Shown here in pieces: positions 48,909 through 61,022 of a stretch of DNA of 64,000 nucleotides. The notes beneath the pieces are model-generated. The model was given only the letters and a program-made list of their open reading frames with translations. It did not search any database and was not told the DNA's origin. The first letter of the stretch is position 1. Every line of letters starts with the position of its first letter. Origin of the DNA: Agapanthus africanus (taxonomy: Eukaryota > Streptophyta > Magnoliopsida > Asparagales > Amaryllidaceae); assembly GCA_030015575.1 (NCBI GenBank), contig JASDDO010000006.1, positions 381,012,137-381,076,136 on the forward strand. The letters run 5' to 3'. A program made the translations under genes and the position numbers.

Positions 48909-50960
48909 AGATAGGCTGGACACGGGATTCTAGTGCCCGACTTGTCCGCGTTCCCCCGATCGATTTCGAAGTCGGTAATTCTACATTTACTTCTTCTTTA
49001 CCCACCACCACACCCACATCGATGGATCCTTCTCTATCGAACTTCTTTACCACTAATCTGCCGCCGTCCGCAGGTGCACAGAATCCACCTCGCATCTCTC
49101 TCCAAGAGAGGTGCCATCCTATGCGAGGTCCTCTTTTGACCTGTCTATCTATTCCACCAGCCAACGGGGACAATTTTGAGATTAAACCCCAATACATCAA
49201 CCTTCTACCCAAATACCACGGTCTCGAGTCTGAAGACGCATATGTCTTTATTACAAAATTTGAAAATGTATGCACAATGATGGGTACGTCACAGCTTTCT
49301 GTGGATGCTATGCGTCTACGTCTTCTTCCATTTACCTTGTGCGATATAGCCGAGAAGTGGCTGTATAACACTACCGCACATTCCATTTCGAATTGGGAAG
49401 AATTCGTTGCAGCATTCCTTAAGAAATTCTACCCTAATCACAAGACAGCTCGAGTCCGTAGCGAACTAAATCAATTCACCCAGCTTCGAACCATTCTCGA
49501 AGTGCTTTAAACGCTTCAAGGATCTGTTGGTTCAATGTCCACATCACGGAATCCCGAGATGGGATCTGTGCCGAATCATATATGAGGGCATTAACCCGAC
49601 CACTAAACAGAACCTTGAAGCCATGTGTCAAGGCAATTTTATGACCAAGGATGATGGGGAAGCTTGGAAATTTTTAGAAGAGTTCGCTGAAAAATCCTTA
49701 CAGTGGGAGAGTGGAAACCAGTCATCGTCTAGGGGTGGCGTACACCAAATTGATGTTTCCATAGGTGTTCGAGCTGAGATGGCAGCAATGCAAAAGAAGC
49801 TCGAGGCTATGGAACATAAATTTTTAGCAGCCTCCCTAAATCCGATATCGCTCCCCAAAACTGTATGTGGATGCTATTCTGATCCTTCTCATTTAACAGA
49901 AGAATGTCCATTGAATTCTCCGTTTCAAGGTCAAGAGCATACCAATGCCGCTTTTCAAATACCTAGAAATGATCCATATTCTTCCACATATAATCAGGGT
50001 TGGAGGAATCACCTTAACTTTGCTTGGAACCAACAACAAAATCAAAACAAGGTTCCAAACCAAAATAATTTTCAAAGGGCTCTTCCACCACAACAGCAAC
50101 CACTTCAACTCACTCAGCACCCCTACCAGTCACAAAACTTTCAAAACCAGGTCAACACTCCTGCACCGTCTAATCCTTTGCAGTTGACCTGTTCTGACGA
50201 GTTCTCCGCATTCACACAAACCATGAAGTCACTCTTGTCAAATTTCATAGAAGTGTCGGCCGAAGTTAGGTCTTCCGTCAGTGAGATAAAGAAAAACTCA
50301 GCGTCCCAAGCTGAGAGTATCAGATCGATGGAAGCAGAAATTGCACGACTAAAAGCCGAAATGAGTGCGAGAGAAAAAGAAAAACTTCCAGCTCAACCTT
50401 TACCCAATCCTAGCTATTCACATCATGTGAGTGCTATCACCACGTTGAGATCTGGAAGAGTGCTTGACAATCACATTGGGGAAGAGTTGATGACACTGAA
50501 AAATCTATCAATGATGCCCCGGCTGAGACCTTTCCTTCCACTTCTGCTTCTAATTCTGACCCCAGTTCTTCTACCCCACCACCTTCTTCCGAGCCTATTC
50601 TCCGTTTTTCCCAAGGCTCGACACCTCAGCCCACACCGAAAACGATCCCCACTCCTATTCTTAGATCATTCCCACCCACACGATTTTCTCCAATGTTGGA
50701 CCCCGACCTTAATTCTCAAGCTCCTTATCCTAATCGGTTAAGGGGAAACACACTGAGTCCGCAAATGGAGAAGATCACAGAAATGTTTAAACAGGTTAAC
50801 ATCAACATCCCTCTTCTAGATGCAATACAACAAGTTCCCGCTTATGCGAAAGTTCTTAAAGACTTGTGCACTGGAAAGAGGAAGACTCAAGTGCCCAAGA
50901 AGATATTCATGGCAAAGACTTTAGACACGGCTTTTCCCCAATAATTACCGAGGAAACGTA
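48909..50960 (+). pseudogene. Athila-2 gag, two frameshifts
   Basis: The frame opens near GWTRDSSARLV. The first ATG in frame is 49022 (MDPSLSNFF). Capsid motifs include ESEDAYVFITKFENVC, EKWLYNTTAHSISNWEEF and KKFYPNHKTARVRSE. Compared with Athila-1, five bases are missing near 49484, shifting the frame. It resumes as the 404-codon stretch from 49527 (PHHGIPRWDLCRIIYEGINP, CGCYSDPSHLTEECPLNSPF). A second frameshift near 50488 and a TAA at 50942 separate the C-terminal part (MEKITEMFKQVNINIPLLDA). Confidence 0.85.
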
Positions 50961-51943
50961 AGGATCCTGGCTATCCTACTATTTCCATTTTCATTAGGGA
51001 TAAACATATCAACCGTGCTCTACTTGACCTTGGCGCAAGTGTTAACCTGCTTCCTTTCTCAGTTTACGAGCAGTTAGGGATCGGAGTGTTAAAGCCCTCG
51101 AGCATAACTCTCCAGATGGCTGACCGATCAAGCACCAAACCTAGGGGTGAACTGGAGGATGTGTTAATAAAAATCGGGGAATTTGTATTCCCTGTGAACT
51201 TTATTGTAATTGATACACAGCTTGTAGCGAACCCACGGAATCAAATTCCGGTGATTTTAGGTCGCCCCTTTTTGGCCACTTCCAATGCTATCATCAACTG
51301 TCGTAACGATTCTATGACCCTATTCTTCGGGAATAGGTCAATTGAGCTGAACATTTACAAGTTGGGAAGTGTACCCTCCGAACCTACTGCTCAGGTCTGT
51401 TCTGTCGAATTAATGGATGTCGACAGTAGCGAATTTGACGATCCTCATGATACCGATCTAGACTCTTTTCATACGTTGTTGTTTGACCCAACTATGTATC
51501 ATACGCATACGGACTCTTCCACCGAGTTGTCCGGGTCAACAACTAACACTGATTATGAACCGTTTATAGAGTCTGAAGATCACCCCGCGCTTTGTGATGA
51601 CATTATTCTTCGGGGTATTGATGAAACATTTGAGGAAATCTTCGCTGATGAACTCGCATTTTTGAATGACACGGGTGTAGAGATGAATCATCTCCCAATC
51701 ATTGAAATTGAACCTCCATCCCTTCTTCTGAACTGTAAAAAGAATGCGAGTAATCCATCACAATCACTGCATCGTCTCTCCAAAACGAGACGCAAACACA
51801 TTCTATTCCACCACTTACCCTTTCCCCATTTCTTCTTCCACCAACCTGAGCACTACATTGATAAAATTTTCGAATGGTTGGTGTTAACCTTCGGTCTTTG
51901 CAAAGATTGGCATTCACCAGTAATGTTTGACCCCCTCATGTGA
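50961..51943 (+). pseudogene. Athila-2 protease region and acidic tail ending in an abrupt stop
   Basis: Protease motif RALLDLGASVNLLPFSVYEQ, then QMADRSSTKPRGELEDVLIK, NPRNQIPVILGRPFLATSNA and an acidic stretch (DIILRGIDETFEEIFADEL). The frame closes at FDPLM near 51942. The reverse transcriptase normally following is missing and non-coding sequence starts at once, which points to an internal deletion fixed in this lineage. Confidence 0.8.
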
Positions 51944-53388
51944 TTTTCAAAGATTAACATTGTTTAACTCAAGTTTGGGGCGGGGGGGGGGGAGGGGTAC
52001 AATCTGGCTCTTGATAAGAAAATTTTTACACAAAATGATGAGCCATAAATAAGTTTGGGAGAGGATTTTCACTTAAATATTTTGCCCCCGTTAATAAATT
52101 TCCTCCCAGGCTTACAGGTTTTTGAGATTTAGCAGAAGGCAACAGTGAGGACACTGTTGAAAACAAGTTTGGAGGAGGTTTGTGCTTATTTTCGCATCAT
52201 TTGCATATCACTTTGCATAAGCACAAAACATTTGAAAACATATAAAAATTAAATTTTTTTCAAAAATATAAAATTTTTTGTACATAAATAAGATAATAAA
52301 ATATTAGATAGTGAAAAATTACATTCAAAAGATTAGAATAATTTAAGAAAACCAAGAAAATTAGAAGTTTTCTTATACGAACTAGTAATAAGTAGTTATG
52401 AGCCGTTGTCCCAAGGGTTAGTAAGATGACGGAAGTCACTAATCTGCGGATAAAAATAAGTCTGAAAAATAGTTCCTATTCTGGAAGCCAAACATTTTGA
52501 ACGTTGATACCCTATTATTCGCACTTACACACGTCCTGAAGCTTGGGATAGTAGAGGATACCTTGAAATGCTTTTGTCTAAAAGCCAAAGTATGAAGGAA
52601 ATAAAAAAATAAAAAATGAATAAAATAATAAATGGTGAAGGAAAAAAATGAACACCGGTTTTTTTATTGCCAAGTCAGCAATAAAAAAATATAGCGAGGG
52701 CGCCTCTTCACCTAGTGCCTTAGACCAACTGGTCTGAGAGTCACTGCTAAGCCTTAGGTGGTGCAAGACGAGAAAAAACACCGTATAAGCAAGCACATGA
52801 GTAATCGGTCGGTTAGTACCTCAAGAAGTATTAACGGTCGCATGAAAATGTGTGAGCAAATCTAAATATTCATTAATTAAAAAGTACTGAGGCAGATGGA
52901 CAAGAGTATGATAGCTTGAATTGAATTCTCCGGGTGTAGGGATGTTCTTTACACACACGTAGGGTTATATGATCAATGTTTGGAAGAAAGATAGGAATGA
53001 ATAATAAAGACGATGTTTTGTTGATGGATGATGTGATTTCTAACATCTTTTCATGACTATTAAGATAGGGCTCATGACAACCGAAAAGCTAGCATAGTTG
53101 GAAACCCTAATTTTCAAAGTCTTTCTTTTATAATTCTTATATGTATTTGTAATCTTCACGGTCTTCCTTTTATTATTGGATTTTTTGGGTGCAATCGGCT
53201 GAAAACCCTCAGGAGACAACACTCCTCCTACTAGGGACACCTAGAGGTTTAAAGACTTGTTGCACATGCTCAGTGCAATCGTGTTGCCTACGAAAGTGTG
53301 TTAGTTAGATTTCTCTTTCTTTATTTTCTCCTTCTCTTTTTAATAAAACAGTTTGCTCGAGACGACCGAAAATAAGTTTGGGGGAATT
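51944..53388 (+). other. Athila-2 3' untranslated part with polypurine tract
   Basis: AT-rich non-coding sequence with recurrent AAGTTTGGGG phrases and a G-run of about a dozen bases near 51980. AATAAGTTTGGGGGAATT immediately precedes the right LTR and is the polypurine tract. No gene is seen. Confidence 0.75.
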
Positions 53389-55248
53389 TGATCAGTCGAA
53401 AATATTGTATTTTTAACACATCAATTTCCCTACCATTTGCACTCATCTAGAGGTGTTCGGTATTAATATAGCACATATTAGCAAAACAGCCGTAAAATAC
53501 CAAATTACATGTGTTATACTTTAAAACCGACATTTTGAGGGAAATTGAGTGTTTATCATGGCATCGCATCATCTTTGTATAGCGCAACACTTGTTTCGAG
53601 AATCTGTGCAGGAAATTCCAGGAGAAAAGTCAAATCTGTGAAAAAAACGCTGATAAAAATACGCTAACTCCAAGACTTGAGATCTGGCAATGAACTGAAG
53701 AGAATTATAAGATTCAGCACATCAGAAAATAACCCCAAAGTCATTAGAGAAGTTACCAGAAAGTTTCATACAGTGAGGGCATCAATGGACCGCGGATCCG
53801 CGGCCCAATACCCACTCCCGCCGTGTATCCGCGGTTGGCCTGCCACGTCACCACCTCTGCTCAGCTTCAGACCGCTTCTTTAAGGGCCCACACTCATTAA
53901 ATATACTCCAAACTCCAGAAATCTCCAGAGTCTTCTGCCAGATCAGCAAGCTCCTTGTTCAAGCTAAACTTCCAAGCTTCCAAAGCAAGCTTCTCACTTA
54001 ACAAACTAAGCCTAGAAGTTTCTCCCTAACCTCCAAGCTTATGAAGGAAGCTAAAGCCTAACTAACTACTTCTAGAGGCTTCTACCTAACTACCAAGCTT
54101 ACAAGGCAAGCTAACCTAAACCTATCTTCTAAAGGAAGCTAATCCTAGTGAAGGCTATAAAAGGAACCCTAAGGCCTCACTCTCAAGGTGGTTCAACAAT
54201 TGGTTGTTGATTCTTACACCAATCCCCAATACAAGTTGAGTGACACGACTTGTAAACCCTAATCCCCAATTCAAAATCCAAAGCCAAAATCAAGAACTCC
54301 GAGTACCAAATCAAGCATGAAGCCTTCGATCCTTTAGAAAGCGACGCCGGACTTCATCGGAGCAAGTGATCCAAGGAGATCCGCGACTCAAGGAGACGAG
54401 CGAAGCCGAGATCAACGATCGAGTTCTTTCCTCTTGTAGATCTAGAGAGAATTGTAACGAAATTGTTGTTAAATAATGGTGAAATTCTTTTATCTTGCTT
54501 TCTTTAAATTCTTGCATCATGATTCGATCTCAATTCTTGATTGTGTGTCTTGTGATGATGTTTGAGTAAAACTCCGCTCGTGGAGGAATCGAGACGATCA
54601 ATAGATGATGATGATTAGATTTTTGTACAATTCTTAAGTCTTATGAGTTTGTAAACCTTAGCAAATTCAAGAATCGACGACCTAGTTTCGATACGATATT
54701 TTCTTGATTGTGCTCGTTCGAAATTAGGGATCCACGATTGATTCTTGAATTTACTAGAGGCTAGAATGTGAATGAAATCAACGAAAGGACAAGGGATAAA
54801 TAATGAAACCCTAGTTTCCGCAAGAAATCCCTAATTCTCGTTGATCGTCATCGATCTAGTATCAAATCATCAATGGATAAGAAAACGTAATCAATAGATT
54901 TCATCACGTCTATAGATCCGATCGATTCCTACGAGCCTCACTTCGATTCTTGATTCTTGGATTGGAAATCATCAATTCTCAATTCTTGATTGTAATGTTT
55001 TCTTGTTATTAGAACTAGATTTTACTAATTCTTGAACTTCAATTTTATAAATCATGAATTGTCATTTCTCTTTTCTTTAAATTTTCGACTCATCTAATTC
55101 GAAATACGAACGGATTACACTTTCCTTGTGGACGATCCGCACTCGCTAACGCGCTACAATCGACACCGTTATTGATTGCGGTCAAATAATTTTTGGTTGT
55201 GATTTCTATACATTTTCTAACATACACAACAAGAATTCGATTCAATCA
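53389..55248 (+). repeat. Athila-2 3' LTR, 1860 bp
   Basis: The same length as the 5' LTR with only scattered substitutions, mostly transitions, and no length change seen. It ends TTCAATCA and is followed by AGGCA. Confidence 0.95.
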
Positions 55249-57134
55249 AGGCACACCCTTGCGGTCAACCAATAACCGCCTTTCTTCCTTAATAACGGTA
55301 CCCATCGAATGCTGGTACCACGCCGTATGTGTATTAAGGATCCGTGGGACGCAAGTCGGCTCGCTGATGAAAAAGTGAGAGCCCGTATTCAGACGCATGA
55401 AGTGATGCAACGCGCTCCGCATCCCTTCTTCAGTGGCAGCAGGTTGCAGCAAGAAAGCCTCCAACGGCACTCCTTGATTATAGCTCAGTTGCTGGGCAAA
55501 ACGATGCGGGTTGTATCTCATGAAAAGCGCCGCATCATTTTGCCTAAACACCAGGAAACCTGGATTGATAGAATATAAATGGAGGGTCTCCCGAGCTGTC
55601 AGAACTGAGGCCCCATCTTTGAAAATATCTTGCAATAACCGCACTGTGGTAGTAGACGCATTTCCGATGGTTAACACTTTATCGGTGAAGGTCATCGCGT
55701 CTCCAACTGTGCGGGGACGAAGGAGCAAACCTCTGGCATACCGTGGCGGCGGATTTACAATTGAGGCGCCGACCAATCGCATAATCCGAGGGAAGCTGCA
55801 CCTGTCATAGAACGAAGGCCTTTGGTGCATACCAAAAACGCCAAGTGCATGTAGCTCAAGCCATGACGTGAAGTAATGCATCGAGAAGATCATGTGCGGT
55901 ACTCCAGGTTCATTAGCATCCGCCGCTTGACTAAGGCCGTGATACAGGTGTGCTAAGCCGGCGACCCCGACGACCACTTTTACCCCAATGGTCATCCGGT
56001 GAGCTGGGTAAAAGACAGATGGCCTCATACGGCGAAGGTGCATCGGGAGCGCAAACCAGCTCAGCCATAGCCTAAGAAATCCTAAAATGAATGCTTCCTC
56101 ATCCATCCCAGGGATTGCAACCTCCGCAAAAGGGACAACCGGAGAGTTAGGAAGGAAGAAACCCTTCTGATCTACCTCTGTCGCTGGCAGGTTGTCCAAA
56201 CCCAAATTGAAAGGGTCATCAAGCGTGGCAAACTTAGCAGCTTCCACCGAGAGGACTTTCGGGTGAAGGAAGCGAGCGATGAAATCCTCGAAATTAACCC
56301 CGCGACTCCCAGATTCGAGAAAAAGGTGCTCGTAGATTTCCAACACTTTGATCAGACTAGGAAACTGGTGTTGAACAGCATTCGCCGGAGTAAGGCCCAT
56401 TATCACTGGCTTAGCACCGAGACATATTCGTCTGTGGGAAGCAGCTCCTCATAATGCTCCCCTATGACCGGTAAGCCGGAAACTTCTGTGAACCCCTCTA
56501 AAGAAATCAACACTTCCCGGTCCAGTGCGAGGAAAGTGTGAGTAGGGATATTCCACTGCTCCAAAAAAGCCTTAACCCACCAGGTAGGAAGCGTAGGATA
56601 TTGGAAGAGAGAAGCATAAACCACGGTATACAACCCAAGCCTCATCAACTGCGACTTCTTCGCTGACAAAATGTAGCGAGCCCATGGCAGATAGCCGATC
56701 GGATGATGGGGGATCAGACCTATATTATATGGTTGCCCCCAGGGTCGCGCTTCGTCTTGACAAATACGGAATCCCAAGATATCTAAAACCATGGGAGGCT
56801 GAACGGGAATTGAAGCTATAGCGGGATGAAGAAGGCCTTCTGAAGTCCAATCGACCATCTCCACGGCATACTTCACCGGGGGTGAGTTGGCATAATGGAT
56901 CGCCGTGATAGGCTCCGAAGGAACCGTGCATGAAAAGCTTTGTCGACCCCTGATAATCTGATTGTACCATGATCCCCAAAGGTGAAGATTCTTATGTTCC
57001 GGATTATGGTCTCTGATCAAAGCCAGGACCTCCCGGTCTACGGGTGCTCCAGGGAATCCTCCCTCCGAGCGAACGAATGGGAACGATGCATCGAAAGACA
57101 TGTTGCCTGCAAAAAGAAAGGGAACGGAGGTCAA

Positions 57135-57947
57135 CTGTCAGTATTAATTTCTGACACTTGGAACTTTAAAATTTATACCGCGCTGCAATGCAGTGCAAAG
57201 GGGACCCAAAGGGGGACCCACAAAATCCAGATGACAATGCATCGGTTAATAAGACAGCCTCATCATTGGATGAGACTGTCAATTAATGAGGAGATCCTCA
57301 AAAGAATATTCCTATTAAATGAGAAATCCCTTGATACAAGGAGAAAATCTCCCTTTTCAGAGTAAAGCTCTGTCACAGAGTGACACTTGTCAAACTCTGG
57401 CCATAAGGGAATAAAATTCCTTAAAGAGCCTAGCTCTGTGATAATGATGGAAAAATCCATCAAAGGAAAAATTAATTTCTAAGAAATTAAAGTTTGGGAT
57501 CTTAAAGATCCATGAAGAACTCTTAAGAGTTCATCATCAGAAGATCAAAAGATCTATACATTATCCATGAGCAAAGCTCTGTTCATGGGTTAAGAAACCC
57601 TGAAACAAATTCTTGAGAGCAGAGCTCTGTTTGTGAAACCCCAAAGGGGTTTTCCTTAGATCAAAAATCTATGAGAGCAAGGCTCTGTTAAATAAAATTA
57701 ATTTAATTTAATTTAAGTTAATTTTTACCTAAAATTTTTCTAGAGTTTAACTCTTAAAAGTTCTTGAAAGCAAGAGCAAGGCTCTGAAAATAAAATTCTT
57801 GAAAATGATAATCATCTGCTGAGGACCAAGGGTCCTATTTATAGGCGCTTAAGCGTCCCTTCAACTCCTGAGTTGATCCAACGGTCTGGATCTTGCCACC
57901 GCTGCACTCACGTGTGCGCCACATGAGCGCAACGGTGGGGGGGCATT
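57135..57947 (+). other. Inner Tat 3' untranslated region with polypurine tract
   Basis: AT-rich sequence made of short inverted words such as AGAGC(A)GAGCTCT, GGATCTTAAAGATCC and GAACTCTTAAGAGTTC. The stretch CGGTGGGGGGG at 57933-57943 is the probable polypurine tract, four bases before the 3' LTR. Confidence 0.65.
57836..57843 (-). promoter_or_regulatory. TATA box for the opposite-strand gene
   Basis: On the minus strand GCGCCTATAAATAGGACCC contains a consensus plant TATA box. It lies about 735 bp upstream of the ATG at 57101, outside the LTR and directed away from it. The interval allows a 5' UTR with an intron, whose acceptor (TTTCTTTTTGCAG) ends 6 bases before the ATG. Confidence 0.5.
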
Positions 57948-60309
57948 TGTTTCCCCCAATCAGAGCATAGCTCTGTTTGAATTTCAAAATTCAAAAATTG
58001 AAGCAACGCTTCAGATTCCTTGCGCTGCGTGCAGAGCGCCACGTGTCAAAAACAGATACGCCAGCACAAGGGGCGCTGCGCCCAAGGCAGCGCACCCCAA
58101 TCAGAGCAAGACTCTGTTTTAAAATTCAAATTTTAAATAAAGAAAGCAACACTTCAGATAACTTGCGCTCTGCGCTGCGCGACACGTGTCAGCACAGTTG
58201 CACTAGCGCAGTTGCACTGCGCTCTGCACTGCGCGACACGTGTCAGCGCAGTTGCAACGCGCTCTGCGCTGCGCGACACATGACAAGCGCAGGTGCACTT
58301 GCGCCAACTGTGCCAGCACTAAAACTTAAATAATAAATTATTTAATTAATCAGAATTAAAATTCTAGAAAGATCTTTTTAATCTTATTAAAATAAGAAGA
58401 TTATCTTCTGTAAAACAGAGGCCTTAGGATCAAAGATCCAACGGTGGGGAAATATTCCCAGATCAATCAAAGAAAGATCTCTGTAACTAACTTAACAAAC
58501 CAATTGGCCCTATATAAAGGACCCTAGACTCCAAGTCTCAGGATATACAAGAGATATAGAAAAAAAGAGAGAACTCTGAAAGAATTTAGAAGATCATCTT
58601 CTTTAAAGGTAAAGAACTTGATTCTTGAAGAACAGAGATGAAATCATCTCATTAAAAAAGAAGAATTTCTTCTAAAAAGATCAAAGATCTAAGAACAAGA
58701 TCAAGATCTTCAATTAAAAGAAAAAGAGATCATAAAGATCCAATCACAAAAAAAATATAATAAAAGAAGTATTACTTCACAGATCATTTGATCTACATAA
58801 AGGCACAGCCTTTTGATGAACCATTGGTTCTTGAATCTTGAGGTAGAACCTCTTTTGAGATAAGAAAAAACTTGTTTTTTTGATCTAAATTGGATCAAGG
58901 TGCGCTCTGCGCTATTGAACAGTGCCCTGCACTCTTAATTTGCGCTGTTGCGCTCCTTGGACTGGCGCAAGTCACCAGAGAACGCCACGTGTCAATCTGC
59001 GCCTTGCGCTCCTGAAAATAGAGCGCTGCGCTCTTGGATTGGCGCACTGGACCAAAGCGCGCCACGTGTCAGCAGCGCACTGGCGCAGCGCACTGCGCTA
59101 ATAGACTTGCGCTCAGCAGAGCGTGACACGTGTTACCCTACATGCGCTGGCGCCTTGCGCTCTTTAATTGGCGCAGAGTGCCTGACAGGTCACGTGGCGC
59201 ACTGTCAAACTATTAAATGCTCTGCATTATTTAAAAGGGGCAGAGCCCCATTAAAAGGTCTAACAGACCAAGACAAATGCTATGCATAATTAAAAAAAAG
59301 GGCAGAGCCCAATTAAAAGGCCTAACATGCCTAATCTAAATGCTGTGCATTTAATTAAAAGGCCCAATGCTATGCATTTTTTTTAAAAAGGGCAGAGCCC
59401 AAGCAAAGGCCTAACAGGCCAAAGATAAATGAAATGTTAGACATTTTTCTAACTGGACTTAACCCAATTCTGGCCATAAGTCCTCAAATTAAATTGAACT
59501 AAGCACAACTGCTCTCCCAAATTAATTTACACCCGGTTCAAGGGTACATCTCTGAACTCCTCTGATATTTGTTGTTGTAATCCTTCAACGTCGTCAGAGA
59601 GGTGACGGGTCCCGACAACCACATATTGCTACGGACTGTGGGGTCCTTAAACTCATGGACCAAAATGTCCTTAAACTAATATTCGTCCCCAAAATGGGAA
59701 TGTTGGACCACCATGTCCCTAAACTGGAAATCGACCGAAATGTCACTAAACTAAACAACTGAGCCCAAATGCTCTCTTGTTGGATCTAAACGATCCCGTT
59801 AAGTTGATCTTAGTCTCAAATTAGGCTAACGTATCCTTAACAAACGTTTAAGTTGATCTTAGCCTCAAATAAGGCTAACATATCCTTAAACATAAAACCC
59901 CAAACCCAAATCTAAGAAAATACGGATTTGGACTAATCCACGTTCTACGGGCGACGAAATAAATTAGTCTCCGTATACAATCCACGGGCAACCACAAACA
60001 AAACAAACACCCACGACACGAAGTGACCAGCTGGAGAAGGAGAAAGTTGTTACCGCGATGCGGTAGCGTAATTAACTGCAGGGGCTTGCGCCTGCAGGGA
60101 AGAGCGTCCCCACAATCAAAATCCCCTCAAGCGAGGGGGAATTTGACGAAGTCTGCTACATCGGACGCATCCGTCTAAACCTTCGATACACGGTGCCATA
60201 AATCAACCTGGCATCTTCGGAGAGGTGGACGGATAGCACCAAATAGTATCTGTCCCGAATCTCAGTGCCGAGACGCCTACGTCTTCGCGCCGTCTTTCGG
60301 AGGGGAACA
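57948..60309 (+). repeat. Inner Tat 3' LTR, 2362 bp
   Basis: Collinear with 27600-29909. It is 52 bp longer, mainly because the GCGCTCTGCGCTGCGCGACA word is present in three copies (58164-58280) in place of two. Ends GGAGGGGAACA, followed by GGCGC. Confidence 0.9.
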
Positions 60310-60339
60310 GGCGCTGAATGAATTAAACAATTGGAGATG

Positions 60340-60593
60340 CTTAATTGGTGAGGTCACGTGCCAACACGTGATGGGTTCCAGAACCCTCTGAACTAATAGA
60401 ATTAAATTCTAATTAGAACCTTTATGCTTAATTGATGAGGTCACGTGCCAACACGTGATGGGCTCCTGAGCCCTCTGACTAATAGAATTAAGTTCTAATT
60501 AAGAAGGTTTATACTTAATTGGTGAGGTCACGTGCCAACACGTGATGGGCTCCTAAGCCCTCTGAACTAATAGAATTAAATTCTAATTAAAAG
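60340..60593 (+). repeat. Three 87 bp tandem units with CACGTG pairs
   Basis: Units start CTTAATTGRTGAGG at 60340, 60427 and 60514. Each contains TCACGTGCCAACACGTGA, a GGGCTCC(T)GAGCCC-type hairpin and AGAATTAAATTCT. Confidence 0.9.
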
Positions 60594-61022
60594 GAATCAA
60601 AAGACCTAATTGGAAAAATATTTCCCTAGATCTTTCCAAACAAGAAAGATTGCGGTTTGTAAAACAGAACGCTGTTGGATTAACAATCCAATGGTGATTA
60701 AAAGATCACCAATTTACAGAAAAATTCTGTACAGGGAAATATCTTCCTAATCTTGTTAAGAACAACAAATAAGATATTTTCGGTAAAAAAGAAGTCTTTG
60801 GATTAAAAATCCAACGGTGAATAAAATTCACCTAGTGATCTAAAAGATCATGTTGGTTATAAAATCAATAAAAATCTCTCAATGAGAGATTGGCTGAATA
60901 AACTGATTCTTTTCTTTCTCCTATAAATAGGAGTTAAGAGGAAAAAAAAGAGAAGGGAGGAGACACAGAAGGAAGGAGAGAGAAGAACCCCCCTGAAAGC
61001 AAAAAAAAAAAAGAAGAGAAAA

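Larger units (their letters stand above)
46057..55248 (+). mobile_element. Athila-2: young, gag-protease-only Athila element
   Basis: A 9192 bp element with two 1860 bp LTRs, tRNA-Asp primer site, gag, protease region, a long untranslated 3' part and a polypurine tract, flanked by AGGCA. Reverse transcriptase, RNase H and integrase are absent, so it must have been copied by another Athila. By eye about 40 of 1860 LTR positions differ (about 2%), so it is much younger than its surroundings. Confidence 0.9.
43002..57843 (-). pseudogene. Opposite-strand spliced gene of the Tat element: plant-mobile-domain-like N-terminus with coiled-coil tail, split by Athila-2
   Basis: Read on the minus strand: TATA box TATAAATA (57843-57836), intron acceptor TTTTTGCAG just before the ATG at 57101, and coding exons about 57101-55249 joined (across Athila-2) to 46051-45580, 45498-45424, 45345-44962, 44891-44370, 44296 to about 44170, 44112-44033, 43951-43877 and 43803-43098. 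AATAAA signals lie at 43069 and 43007. The first exon has FLEQWNIPTHTFLALDREV and SGLPVIGEHYEEL, the pattern of the plant mobile domain (aminotransferase-like) family, then FLRLWLSWFALP and PSFYDRCSFPRIMRLVG. Later exons encode a Pro/Lys-rich stretch, an Ala/Glu/Thr-rich stretch and a coiled coil (KLDATERDAQGREAARRAIE). A comparable antisense gene is known in Grande/RIRE2-type Tat elements. Defects: a frameshift near 56417, stops near 45006, 43469 and 43408, and a frame change near 43590. Its function is unknown. Confidence 0.8.
27600..60309 (+). mobile_element. Inner Tat-lineage Ty3/gypsy element (Ogre/Retand/Grande type) with nested Athila-2
   Basis: A complete element: paired LTRs with TGTT...AACA ends, primer site, gag, protease, reverse transcriptase, dual RNase H, integrase, tandem repeats, an opposite-strand spliced gene, a polypurine tract and a probable 5 bp target duplication with one mismatch (GGCGA / GGCGC). 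Without the 9.2 kb Athila-2 it is about 23.5 kb, typical of large Tat elements. The second, archaeal-like RNase H domain and the opposite-strand gene are hallmarks of this lineage. About ten in-frame stops and at least one frameshift make it non-autonomous today. Confidence 0.9.
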
